Shown here: positions 1 to 10,213 of the stretch, piece after piece
How the letters are laid out: each line of letters starts with the position of its first letter
How positions within the stretch are numbered: position 1 is the first letter of the stretch
DNA from: Gracilariopsis chorda
Taxonomy: Eukaryota; Rhodophyta; Florideophyceae; Gracilariales; Gracilariaceae
Length of the DNA stretch: 40,676 bases
Direction: 5' to 3'
NCBI GenBank assembly: GCA_003194525.1
Contig: NBIV01000398.1
Location: 1-40,676, forward strand
Translations under genes and position numbers: made by a program
The notes under the pieces: model-generated
What the model saw: the letters and a program-made list of their open reading frames with translations, nothing else
Database searches by the model: none
What the model was told of the DNA's origin: nothing

Positions 1-446
1 CATCGCTCAAACCCGATGGCGTTCCCTGGTCGCAACAACATTAGCTTGTTCCCCGCAGGGGAGGAGGTAGTGCATGCGGTTCGGAATGGCATTCCCTATG
101 CGGAGCAGAAGACAATGGTGAACTACCGTAACATCAACCATGTTGCCAGCCGATACCCTGGACATGTCGGAGTAATCGATCAGGTTCCCCATCATGCCCC
201 AGGAGAGAGACTGTACTGGAAGGTGCGGGATGGGCAACGATTTGTAATCGTCAGATTCGCCCGGAGCAGAAGTCGAGACAGTTGATGAAAGAGCTCATAG
301 CACGTTTTTCTCAACCTGGAGACCTTGTGATGGATTTCTTCTCAGGAACGTTTACCACAGCACTCGCGTGCATGGAACTTGTTCCGCACAGAAAGTTCAT
401 CGGCGGTGAGAAGTATCGTAATTGTTTCATACACAGCGAAGCATAA
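1..446 (+). pseudogene. DNA N4/N6-type methyltransferase, 3' part, frame broken
   Basis: The conserved C-terminal part of an N4/N6-type (beta-group) DNA methyltransferase can be read across two frames. Frame 1 from 16 to about 240 gives a segment ending in VGVIDQVP. Frame 3 from 255 gives RPEQKSRQLMKELI and then GDLVMDFFSGTFTTALA, which matches the AdoMet-binding motif I of the family (normally DPFxGxGTT), followed by HRKFIGGEKYRNCF. In circularly permuted methyltransferases this order, with the catalytic (D/N/S)PP(Y/F/W) motif upstream, is expected; that motif would lie left of the window, so activity cannot be judged. Motif I departs from consensus (DFFSGTFTT). The frame-3 stop is at 444-446. 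The next similar sequence belongs to a SET domain, suggesting one fused or adjacent gene. Whether the frame breaks are decay or sequence error is unclear. Confidence 0.68.
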
Positions 447-1339
447 CGGTATAGTGCATATGGGAAAGTTAATTGCCGACAATTCCCTCAAAGTCGGTGA
501 CTTGGAATGTGATGAACGCATCGGTACGAATGCTGTTGTACAGGCGGCACTTCATGTGGCCACGGTGTTCAGGAAGAGATCCAGAGGAATGCAATGGACA
601 GCACCGAAGGATTTCCCGCAGTATCAAAGGTTTCCTTTCCATTTAATGGCTTTTCTATCGACTTTATGGGTGATATGGATCTTATCGGCAAGTATCGTAC
701 TAAGGCTTTACATCTGTGGCCGCAAAGCACTCAGGCAAAGCTGAACGAGTTAGAGCCAGAGTTGTTGTGTGGTGTAGATGCATCAAGTTACTGGTGCGTG
801 GTGGCGAAGTCTTCAGTGAAGCCCATCTAGCGGGCTCGGAGTCTTTAGTGCACGGAATTTCGCAGAAAGGAGAGGCTGTTTGTCACTTCTTATGGGACTA
901 TTGTGTATCATGAGATTAGTCAACGTCCCCAACAACATGTTACGTATGGGGAGGGGCTCATGGGAGCTACTGTTTTCGCGTTTCAACAAGTTCTCATGGA
1001 AGTGGTAGGTAGCGGCATTGGTTTTGAAACTCTGCCTACCTATAATGGAGGAACGAAGACAGCGAGGATATGGATTGTTCCTGCACCTTTTTGTATGGCA
1101 GGCTATATTAATGATCCCCGCTACCTGGACGGAGACGAGGAGAAAGACTTAGCAGAAGATGAACCCAACATACGAAGAAGGCGAATGTTCAGATACGTCT
1201 GGTGAGCTCTACGTTATCGCAGCAAAGGATTATGGAATATACTCTGCTATCTGCGAGAGCAATACGCGATATAAAGGAAGGAGAAGAGTTGTTTCTTCGT
1301 TACGGGAATGATTACGTTTTTCAGAAAGCACGGCCTTGA
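447..1339 (+). pseudogene. SET-domain protein remnant downstream of the methyltransferase
   Basis: A SET (protein lysine methyltransferase) domain can be followed over several frames. Blocks seen in order are: KLNELEPELL with DASSYW (594-830, frame 3); KGEAVCHF and then VYHEISQRPQQ (about 860-940); FETLPTYNGG with WIVPAPFCMAGYINDPRY (1020-1125), resembling the SET N-H-S/N-D-x-R core; and AIRDIKEGEELFLRYGNDY, ending at TGA 1337-1339, which matches the G-E-E-L-x-x-x-Y-G end of SET domains. At least four frame changes occur between blocks, so it is non-functional as written unless the sequence has indel errors. It follows the methyltransferase on the same strand with no room for a promoter, so I infer that both belonged to one ORF or one transcription unit. 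The substrate is unknown. Confidence 0.62.
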
Positions 1340-1823
1340 AGTCTTCTTACCTGTGTTACTTGTGAAGCACTATTTTGAGTAAACTTCTATTCTGTTATTC
1401 TCGACATCCTAGTTCCTGTCTTATTCGTTGTTAAAGCTTTCAATTGTGAAATGGAATAGAGGTGCTAAGTGGCATTTAGTTCAAGTGAATTAATAGAAAG
1501 AAAGAGGAACAGGATAACATATGTATACATGTCGTTAAGGATTTGAGGGAGTGTGTGGAAACGAATCGTGAAAGATATGGATGAGGGTTTCCAAATACTC
1601 CATTTTTGCATAGGTTTTTGGGTAGTTCGTCGTTCATGGCGGGATATTCAAAAATCCATTTTTCTAGGGCTTCCGATGACACAGTTTATACATCTTCTGG
1701 CTCTTTCGCCTCATCCCGCGAAGTCACTTTCGAAGTCAATCCTTTCCTTTGTCTCCAACCTGGTCTAACTTCTACTTTCCGCATCCCGATACCGCAGTTT
1801 GGTTCAATACCGCCTATTTACGG
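1340..1823 (+). other. Non-coding spacer between SET remnant and coiled-coil gene
   Basis: The spacer holds only short unrelated frames. It is AT-rich up to about 1550. I see no tandem repeat of the 8-9 kb type here, so no left-hand counterpart of that array is visible. Confidence 0.4.
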
Positions 1824-4320
1824 ATGGGAAAACAGCAGCAGCGCGTACGGTACAGTAAGGAGGGCGGTACGTCGAAGTCTCGCAAAGGAAATGGTGGGAG
1901 GCCATGTGTGGACTCGGAAAGACCCATCGCGGGAAGTTCAAGTGCTGCAAATGCGCGGAAAAGCAAGAACCGGGGTGTATATGTGAAGAGAGGTCCGCTG
2001 CGTTCTGGTTGCAAACGACGGAGAAGCGACGTGAAAGTACCATCGTACAAACGGGGAAGGAAGATGAAAAGCAGGAAGGAGCTACCTCAACTATGACGGA
2101 CCGTACGGTGAGTGAAGTCGTAAGGAGGAAGAAGGAAAGACAGCCGAGAGGTCCAGTTACTCGTAATCGTGCCGTTCACACGGTTTTTTTTTGGTAGAAA
2201 GTGAGGAAGAGGAAGAAGGAGAAACCGAAAGAGAACCGAAGAGGCGAAGGTCTAGTGGCAGTTACGGCGGTGTTGTCGAGGAGAGACGTAAAGGGAAGGC
2301 AGCCGAACAGTGTTTAGAGAGGAATGAGAAGCAGGGCAGCACTCTTGCCTCAAAGGAACACGTGAGTGAGACACCGCAAGACGAAGTACACCAAGGTACG
2401 GGGGGAATTGGGGAACGCAAGAAGGGTCCCGTTCGTTTTCAAGCTGCAGTACGACGTGGGAGCGGGGAGGGACCTGGAGGGAAGGAGAATACGAAGCAAT
2501 CAGCCGTTGTTTGCGGAAATGGAGGCCGAACTCGCAGAGTCCCGGCACGCAGAACAACGCAAGGGTCCTCTTCCCGGCTCAATCGGGATAATGGTATGAA
2601 GAGTGTCGAATATGGATACGCTGACGAAGCTATACGAAGGGAGTCGATACAGTGCACGAGGGTAGGTGGTGGTGGGAAGGGAGATCTGATCTGGGAGAAG
2701 GAAAGGTATGAGGAGGAGGAGTATGAAGATGGAATTGAGCCGTTGAAGGAAGTCGGACATAAGAGAAAGGAGTATGGAGAGGCAAAGTTTATGGGACGGA
2801 ATAACCTGTTGACAAAGCTTGGAAAGCTGAAGGGGGAACTAAGAAGAGCAAGAGATGACAACACTAGCCTCCAACTAAGCTTGAACCTGGCAAACAGGGA
2901 GATGAAGAGGCTAGAAGATGAACTTACGAAGAAAGAGATGCTGCTGACGTCATTACGAGAGAGTATTCCTGGTTGAACAGGAAAACTGAGTGGCGAAGAC
3001 ATCAAGAGTGGTCGGAAACGGTACGAAATCGAAGTTGATATACGTTTCATTGGAGTAGCCTCGAGAGTTTATGAGAAGATATTGGTATATGCGAAGCAGG
3101 AGACCAGTGAGTTGTGCTCGGAAGGAGAGTTTCGGAGCGAAACTGGTCGAACAGGGCTGAAGAGGTGGGACCGGGGAGGAAGCACAGTGTTCTGATTATA
3201 GACGAGAAGGAGATGGTGCCTTTGGATCCTATGGAGCTGGCGCTAGGAAGAAAGTCGTGGGGGCCAAAGACCTACACTCCGTCTTTTCAAGGAGGAAGCG
3301 ATGAGATGTTGTTGCATGTGTTGCGGATGGAGCTGGAGAAACCGATTTGGAGAAGGTTGGAAGCCATGGGGATTAAAGTTGACTGCAAAGAAGAGTTGAG
3401 GAGGGATCTGTGTTTGAGGAGGCGCATGAAACAGGCTCTTAGTGATACTGTCGGGGTGCGGAAAAGGAATGCGAGGGATAGGTTATTCTTTGGTCTGGGG
3501 TACACTCTACTTGCTAGGAAACCGCGGAAGGAGGATGATGAAGAGGTGGCTGTGGCGTATGAAGAGCAGATGAAGGAGGCGGAAGAGAAATTGTTGCCGA
3601 AAGATGACAGGGGAGATCCGATCTTATGTGCGTGGAGGTTGTCTGGTTTTAGACAGAATATGTTTCTCTGGTTATGACGTGACTTCGACAAAGTATGGAG
3701 AAGAACCAGATGATTTGTACTTCAAGAACGGATTGATTGTGGAGGTGTTGAGGGAATTTATGGGGTACGACGCGGAGCGACCGTGCAGGGAACGGGAGAC
3801 GAGCTATGTAGATGGAAGTGTGATGCATTTGGCGCGATTGGATGCGTGGATTGCTTCTGTGGTAGAGGCATTGAAAGAAGATGTGGTGAGAGGAGGGAAG
3901 CGGCAAATGCTGTTTTCGAAATTGTATGCAAAGTATCTCCCGCTTGCTGTGGAGGATATCCTACTGACTGCGAGAAGGAAGATCGAAGGGAAGTACGGGA
4001 AGGAGCTTGTGAACTATGGTGTGAAAACTGAAGATCCGACTGAAGTGGTAGGGAATGAGGAACGTGAGGGGACCGTTGCGTGTTGGATGCCGTCGAACCG
4101 AATGGTGTATCTGTGTGTCCAGTACGAGTTGTTTTTGGATGAAATGACTACGTACCTTGGTAATGTATTTGATTGCTACGTAGGCCGTTGCATGCCTGAA
4201 GAACGGGAGTTTAAGGAGTTGGTAGCCGTTGAGGAAGAAATGTTGGACCCCAGAGAGGAAGGGGAGGGGAAGGAAGACGGAGAGGACGGTGGGCGTGGAG
4301 AAGAGATGGCGGAGGAATGA
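1824..4320 (+). CDS. Charged coiled-coil protein, transposon-associated, frame broken
   Basis: I do not recognise the family. The likely start is ATG 1824 (MGKQQQRVRYSKEGG), giving a Lys/Arg/Ser-rich N terminus. Reading passes through another frame to about 2190, where a run of nine T precedes a frame change, then continues 2191-2976 with acidic and basic stretches and a heptad-like coiled coil near 2800-2960. A TGA at 2974-2976 interrupts this frame, which stays open for 72 more codons. Coding continues in a new frame 3114-3677 (KHSVLIIDEKEMVPLDP) and another 3604-4320, ending in a strongly acidic tail (EEGEGKEDGEDGG). The stop lies 53 bp from the stop of the opposing transposase, the tail-to-tail layout of two-gene DNA transposons. 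I infer an accessory protein comparable in position, not in sequence, to CACTA TnpA. It could also be a host gene. Confidence 0.5.
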
Positions 4321-4373
4321 GAAGTTTAAGAAGTTTATTGCTAGAGTTAGCGGGTCTGTGTTTCTAAATTTGA

Positions 4374-7300
4374 TTACCTTGCGGTGGAATAAGCTCTTGC
4401 TCGTGGGTCGCGGAAGAATCTGTTCATATAGAACCGATGTTGTTGCCATGGAAGGGGCGGAAAGAAAGGTCGTGCTGGGTAGTTCTGGCGAACAAGATGC
4501 ACGGAACTTTTGATGGCGGAGAAAGGAACAAGACCGAACCAAGGTGCGGCATTGGGGCTAGGATTCGAGGTTCCGTGAAGAGCGGGGAGAATAGTATGGT
4601 CATGTTCATCGTCTGTCGCCCAACGGAGGGTGATGCAGTTAAGAGTTTCATCCACGTGATCAAGAGGATCTGTGAGTTCGAAGAAGCGGACAAAAGCATA
4701 TTCGCGTTCACCTAGCTCATCGTCTTTTATGCGGAAGCGGAGAAGGGCAAGAAGCTTACATACCCAAACCGTGGGGAACTTGCAGTTGGGTGGTGGAGTG
4801 CTTGAGACGAGAATATGAGAGAACTTTGGAAGATTTGAAGGACCGAAGCTGGTGGTGGCAAAGATGCGCTGGAGAACAGGGGCCGATGGTTCTCTGAACC
4901 GGATGCATTTGAACGTTCTGTCGACGTCTTGCAAGGAAGGGGTGAAACCGCTGCGGATGAAGGCGGTTTTGACGACGGAGAAGTTGAGAGAAGAGAGGGA
5001 GGGTGAAGAAGGGGAAAGTCCAAGCGCTTCGAAGCATAGATTGTGAAACGGTGAGATTGCGTCTCGTGAGATTTTGGTGATGAACGATATGGTGGAAGAG
5101 GTGAAGATGTTTGAGAGAGAGGCATTGGAGCAGTTTGGGTTCGCCCAAAGGTACTTTTCTGCGGTGATTATATCCCGAAAGAGAATGGTGGTACCGTCGC
5201 GAACCATGGAATGTCTTCGAGCTGGGAGTGTGTGGGAGTTTGAGGAGGAGGAAAGGCGGTGGGGGATGGCAGTTGAGTTTCGAAAGCCTTCTGTGAGTTG
5301 AATTGCGTCGATTGTTTCTCTGTGAGCGGTTGAAGATCTTCGGGATGTGCGCTGATAACGGTTTTTGAAGAGTAGGTGTGCGTGTTCGTAGATGCCAGCG
5401 TCAGTGAAGTGGAGACCTCCGTATAGTTTGATGTCGGCGACGATGTGATCGAGAAGGTGGAATTTGAGCGTTCCGAAGTGAGAAGCCTGGAAAGGGCCGA
5501 GGATGGAGACGCAGAGATGCTTGAAGTGCTTGATGAGTTCTTGGAGGGAACAAAGTTGTTGGTGTGTCCATTCTGAGGTGGTGTTGTAGTGGAGTGCGGT
5601 AGTGAAGAGGTCGGCGTATGTCGTGAAGATGGATGTGATGGGTGCTGTGTCAACTTCGTTGCAGCAACGATCGAAGAAGGCGCCTACGAAGGGAAACACC
5701 ATGTCGACTGCGCGGTAATCTTTTGCCTCGAGCATGCCTTTGATGCCGTCCGGGGTGAAGAAGCCGTTGAGGGATTTGCCCTTCTCTGCGGTGGAAAAGT
5801 CAATGTGAAGTCCCGGTGCGGAGAAGTTGACTTCGATATCTGCGAGGATGTTGTTTGCATTGGTGAGAAGGGTGCTTCGAATGGATTTGAATGATCTCGA
5901 GGAGGAGCCAACAGTGGTGAAGAGATTGTCGGACTTCAGGCGTTCGATGGTTGCGAGTTTGACAAGGTTGGAGATACCGAGGTGGAAATTGTGAAGGGGT
6001 TCGAAGGAGAAGATGGAGTATGGGTTGAGCAGTGGGGAAATGTTGAGCAGGGGGTAAGATTCGAAGAAGGAGTGGTAAGGGGAGAGGTAGTTTGTGTGCA
6101 GGAGAGATGCTGCTTGATCTCTGAGAGTCCTTGCGACGCGCGGTCTGCGTTGTAATTCGGCGTTATTTGCATCCTTGAGAATGGCGTCGTGTGAGGATCT
6201 TGTTTGGAGGGTGTGGGAAGCGGTTCGAGGGGTTAGGGAGCTGAGGTGGAGGCTGAGGTCGGAGCGGGGGACGAGGCATCTATGGCAGGGCTTCAACGGT
6301 TTTGTGCCGTGGAGGACAGCGAGGATGTATTTCGCTTCGGCGATGTCTGCAGCATAGTTTGCGATGACTGGGTGGCACTGCCGGATGACCTGGTTTTCAT
6401 CCCGGAAAGGAAATCCTTTGAGGGCAACAGCTGCGAGGGGCTCGAGGATGGGTTGCAGAGCTTCTTTAATGAGTTCCATTCGGGTGGTACGGGTGATGGC
6501 GGAGGAAAGCGAGCGGTCTTCGAGGGAATCCTCGTCGGATGGGCAGGAAGGGGCTTCGAAGGACGTGGGGAGGTAGCCGAGTAGAGTGTAGTTACGGGAT
6601 ATGCAATGGCGGCTGAAGGAGTCTGAAAAGTTGAGGAGGGTGATGTGGAGGGGGTAGGAGGTGATAGAGGAGTTCTTGAGCGAGGTGGAAGACTTGTCTG
6701 AGTAAAAGCTGTACGAAGCCGATGAAAGATTCAATGCCAGTGATGTTGGAGTTGTGCCAAATAACATCTGGGTCTTGAGAATGTAGGATGTGGTGCTTGA
6801 GGTCCTTGTAGACGCATGTACCGAGTTTTGAAGCCATGGGGTGAGCGTGTGCGGGGGAGCCGTCTGACGCGGACTGTCTTACTGGTTGGAAGAAGGTGTT
6901 TGCGCGAGAAGCGTAGCGGAGTTGTTTGAGGAGGACATCGACGGGGTTTTTCAGGTAGAGAGTTGCGGTGATGTTTGAGGGCTTGTGACGAATAGTTCTG
7001 GATTCGAAGCCGATAGAGCCGACGGTGTCTTCGAAGAGCTTTGCATGGAGTTCAAGGCAGTGGGAGATGGACGTTATTTGTTGGATGAGTGCCTGGGAGT
7101 AATCCGGGTCTTTGAGGAGGTTGATGAGTTCGTCTGCTTTGCGTTTGCCGAGCTTGGTGGCGATGGAAGCGATGTAGGAGACAATAGGGTGGAGATTGGC
7201 AGGTGCGGGGGTGCTGGAAGCAGGTGTGTTGCGAGGGGAGGAGAGAGAGGAGTGGAGAAGGTGGACGGCGTCTGCGGAGCGAAGGGCTATAGCGAGCTGG

Positions 7301-7551
7301 CTGGAATGGTATTCATCGTCTTCCACGAGCGGAACGTTGTCAGAGGGGCGGTTTGAGATGCGAACGGAGCGGGATTCTGCGGTCTGAATGCGTGGTCGTT
7401 TGGTGCGGGGTGGGAGCTGGGTGCCGTTCTTGGGAGTGGTGGCGAGGAAGGGGTTGGGGGTGTGGCGGAAGCGACAACGGCGCTGGTGTTGGACAAGGGA
7501 GGCGTGGAGTTTTGTCTGGAAGGAGCACCTGTGGAAGCGACAAGGCTGCAT
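4374..7551 (-). CDS. Plavaka-type (CACTA-like) DNA transposase, one frame break
   Basis: Start chosen at ATG 7551 because the protein then opens with a Cys-x4-Cys...His-x3-Cys zinc-finger-like motif (MQPCRFHRCSF...), as Plavaka transposases do. The frame runs to about 6700 and shifts once into the frame of 6767-4374 at the segment YSFYSDKSSTSLKNSS, equivalent to the family's S-D-K-T block. Family hallmarks follow: LLGYLP, then GFPFRDENQVIRQCHPVIA, the C-x2-C knuckle KPCHRCLVP, SFEPLHNFHLGIS (equivalent to D-x-LHxxxxG), and GIYEHAHLLFKNRYQRTSRR, likely holding the catalytic Glu. The C terminus (EYAFVRFFELT ... FYMNRF) matches the usual tail. Total about 1,060 residues, a normal length. It is convergent with the coiled-coil gene and followed, beyond its start, by a tandem repeat array. 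Family assignment is from recalled motif order, without a search. Confidence 0.78.
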
Positions 7552-8079
7552 GGTGCAGAGGACAAGGATGTAAGTCTGTGGGAGATGAGAAAGACGTGGG
7601 AGGCGTTCCGGGAGAATATATGACTGCTCAGGAGCAGCAATCAGGTGGCATTGTGATGCGCCAGAGAGGCGCGTGGCAGGCACGGCAGGCATGGCACGTG
7701 TGTGGACGGGAAAGTGGTTTGGAATGAAAACATTCAAAGTTGGTAAATTTTTTAAGCGACGGCGAGGACTTGATTATTTCGCATGAAGAGGTTGGGAACA
7801 TGTGTAGACGAGGGTGTAGATCAGTGTGATCTTCGGAGCGTGCGATTTCCTGGACGCTGGATGTGGCAGAACGTCTCGCTCGTGCTTGCAGGTTCGTGAA
7901 GTGCAATTGAGTACGTCTCGTTTTTTCGTGCGTTGACATGTGCTGACTCTTGCTACGCTTTCTATGTTGATGCGGGAGAGGGAGCAACGGCAGTGTTTTG
8001 GGATGAAGCTAGGGGCTTGGAAGACTGCGAGGAACAGGTGAGTTTGCTATGCTGTTCACTTTTCAATCTGGACGAGGAC
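7552..8079. other. Upstream region of the Plavaka transposase
   Basis: Between the transposase ATG and the tandem repeats there is no convincing gene. The transposase frame stays open without a stop up to 7737, so an earlier start is possible, but the zinc finger favours 7551. The stretch should contain the transposase promoter; I could not pick a clear TATA box. Confidence 0.35.
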
Positions 8080-9170
8080 CTGACATGTTTTGGTTCTTGA
8101 TACGGAGCTATATGAATGAGAAGGGGTGGATCGGGTGAGCAGAAGTGGTTGCTACAAGGTGAGTTAGACTGCGAATGTTATCTGGTAACGACTACGCGCG
8201 GAGATCTGACAAGATTTTGTTTCTGTCGCGACGCCTTGTGGATGCGGTGATAGGTGAGAGCGAATGAACGGCGAGCATAGAGGTGAGTGCGGTTGTGTTT
8301 TAGTTTTGCTTCGTTTTTGGATGGAGATCTGACATGTTTCTGTGTGTTAGCGCGAAGGGAGAGGCATGAGGGAATGGGTGCGAAGAACTGGTTGCTACAA
8401 GGTGAGTTTCATTGAGAATGTTTTCTGGGACTGTCTACCTACAGAGATCTGACACGTTCTTGTTTATTGATGCGAAGCGAGCGAGATGGGAAATGGGTTC
8501 GAAGAAGTGGTGGTTGCAAGGTGAGTTTAAGTGCTAATGTTATCTGGTCTTGGCTATGTACGGAGAACTGACAAGATTGTGTTGCTGTTGCGACGCGTTG
8601 TGGATGCGGTGATAGGTGAGAGCGAATGAATGGCGAGCATAGAGGTGAGTGCGGTTCTGTTTTAGTTTTGCTTCGTTTTTGGATGGAGATCTGACATGTT
8701 TCTGTGTGTAAGCGCGAAGGGAGAGGCATGAGGGAATGGGTGCGAAGAACTGGTTGCTACAAGGTGAGTTTCATTGAGAATGTTTTCTGGGACTGTCTAC
8801 CTACAGAGATCTGACACGTTCTTGTTTATTGATGCGAAGCGAGCGAGATGGGAAATGGGTTCGAAGAAGTGGTGGTTGCGAGGTGAGTTTAAGTGCTAAT
8901 GTTATCTGGTCTTGGCTATGTACGGAGAACTGACAAGTTTTTGGTTTCTGCTGCGAAGCGTTGTGGATACCGTACTAGGTGATAAGGAGTGGGTGTTTTT
9001 CTTAGAGGTGAGTGCGGTGGCGAAGTTATTTTGGATTCTTTATTTGATGGAGATCTGACTTTTGTTTGTTTATTGATGCGAATGTGCGAGAGAGAAGTTG
9101 CAGATTGGATGAGGTTTGATGGTTTCTAACGAGTGTTTGTTTGTGTTTGCTTATTTGTATCTTCTGCAGG
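8080..9170. repeat. Nine ~121-bp tandem repeats in a 362-bp higher-order unit
   Basis: Each repeat carries the motif GAGATCTGACA or a close variant followed by a T-rich block, GCGAAG or GCGACG, a G/A-rich block and AAGGTGAGT. The core CTGAC occurs at 8080, 8206, 8329, 8449, 8568, 8691, 8811, 8930 and 9055, spacing 119-126 bp. Every third repeat is nearly identical: the GCGACGC(C/G)TTGTGGATGC copy at 8228 recurs at 8590 and, diverged, at 8953, giving a period of 362-363 bp. The array lies on the 5' side of the transposase. CACTA-type elements often carry subterminal repeats that bind an element-encoded protein, so this may be a terminal array of the Plavaka element. That role is inferred. Confidence 0.85.
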
Positions 9171-9332
9171 TGCGAATGGGGAGGTCGAAGGGAGAAGGTG
9201 CAGCGAGGGGGATGAGCAGAGGTTTGGATGAGGTACGTGTGTTCAACACAAGTTGTGTTATTGGAGGCGTCGTGATGAAAGGAGGGAGCGCATTCTAACT
9301 TGTTTCTTTGTGGTTTCGTTTTGTGACGGGTA

Positions 9333-9476
9333 CAGGCCTCGCCTCAACGTCTATCGTGGAATGGAGGCCGTTTTTGTTACCGTTTTCGATTTGTTCTAGG
9401 CGCACTATGCCTGGAGCAAAATGAAACGACAATGAAAGCGGTTTTTATTCCACGATAGACGGTGAGGGGAGGCCTG
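9333..9476. mobile_element. 144-bp MITE with ~38-bp terminal inverted repeats, TA target site
   Basis: The left end CAGGCCTCGCCTCAACGTCT and the right end are inverted copies; the pairing extends through TATCGTGGAAT and on to about 38 bp, with a few mismatches. Both ends are bordered by TA (9331-9332 and 9477-9478), as expected for the TA duplication of Tc1/mariner elements. There is no coding capacity, so it would depend on a transposase elsewhere. A simple foldback without transposition history is the alternative. Confidence 0.68.
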
Positions 9477-9529
9477 TACTGGCGTAGTATAGATTCAAGA
9501 TTACATCCATTAGAAGAGGTAAAAGTGAA

Positions 9530-9850
9530 TGAGTACCGCATCCGAAACGTCCATGTCTGCTAGATTTCATCGCCGATGGTGAATGATCTGGCACTAGATG
9601 ACAAACATTCACCCCTTCACTGTTCGTAGTATTTATGCTCTAGTATGAATGAGAACTGAACGATAGACTGCTAGTTTCTTACTGCTAGTATGAATGTTGC
9701 TAGTTTTCTCACATTCACCTCTGCATTCATTTGAGCTAGTATTTTGTGCTAGATATACTAGCACAAAAATTCTGAGATTTTTTTGAATGCCCACCATAGA
9801 CTTTCTAGCACCCCCAAACTAGAAAAACTAGCACTCAAACTAGCATTCCG
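9530..9850. repeat. CTAG- and GAATG/CATTC-rich interspersed motif region
   Basis: Many copies of CTAG-centred words (GCTAGTATGAATG, TGCTAGTTTTC, GAGCTAGTATTTTGTGCTAG, ATACTAGCAC, AACTAGCA) alternate with GAATG/CATTC in about 320 bp. The density is far above the surrounding DNA and the motifs occur in both orientations. It could be the subterminal region of a nearby DNA transposon such as the Harbinger element, but I cannot define an end. Confidence 0.5.
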
Positions 9851-10213
9851 AAAACACAGACGAATAGCGAGAAGGAACTCATCATTTATGCCACTGTTTC
9901 GAAGAGAAGAGGATACTTTTCGGAATGAGCCGCACCCTTCACATATATGTAGCTCTGCGGATGGAAGGTATAGATCTCCAGGAACATCTGCATATGCGAA
10001 TCGACGTGAGTCATCATATGGAATGCACTTTACACTAGACAATCGGGATAGTAAAGTCTTTCCAAATTGGACCCGTTCAGTGCCATCCAATCTATAGTAC
10101 TCTCTGCACATCGTGGAAAGAACCTTTAACCTCAGGTTAGCATCCCTCGCGCGCCCCATGGTCATGCTTGGATGCTCAACAATAAACTCAATCCATGCCC
10201 GAAACTGAAGTGG
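9758..10213 (-). pseudogene. Possible DUF3684/sacsin-like protein fragment
   Basis: An open frame from 10213 to 9758 reads WIEFIVEHPS, LLSRLSSVKCIPYDDSRR, DLYLPSAEL and FRKVSSSLRN with NDEFLLAIRL. The order 'cheap-to-check short domain with CIPYDDS, then YLPSAEL, then FRKVS, then DEFLL' reminds me of the DUF3684 region found in large HATPase-like fungal and algal proteins. This is recall without a search. The frame is preceded directly by a stop, and CAG just upstream of the Phe at about 10205 could be a splice acceptor, joining it to the open frame at 10188-11072. Its 3' end runs into the CTAG-rich region, suggesting truncation. Very likely coding in origin; identity uncertain. Confidence 0.38.

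Noticed and set aside
2439..3050. 203-codon minus-strand open frame
   Set aside because: It is the Ser/Pro-rich mirror of the charged coiled-coil gene on the other strand and has no motif.
8080..9170. CRISPR-like array
   Set aside because: The units are about 121 bp, similar throughout, without unique spacers, and the genome is eukaryotic.
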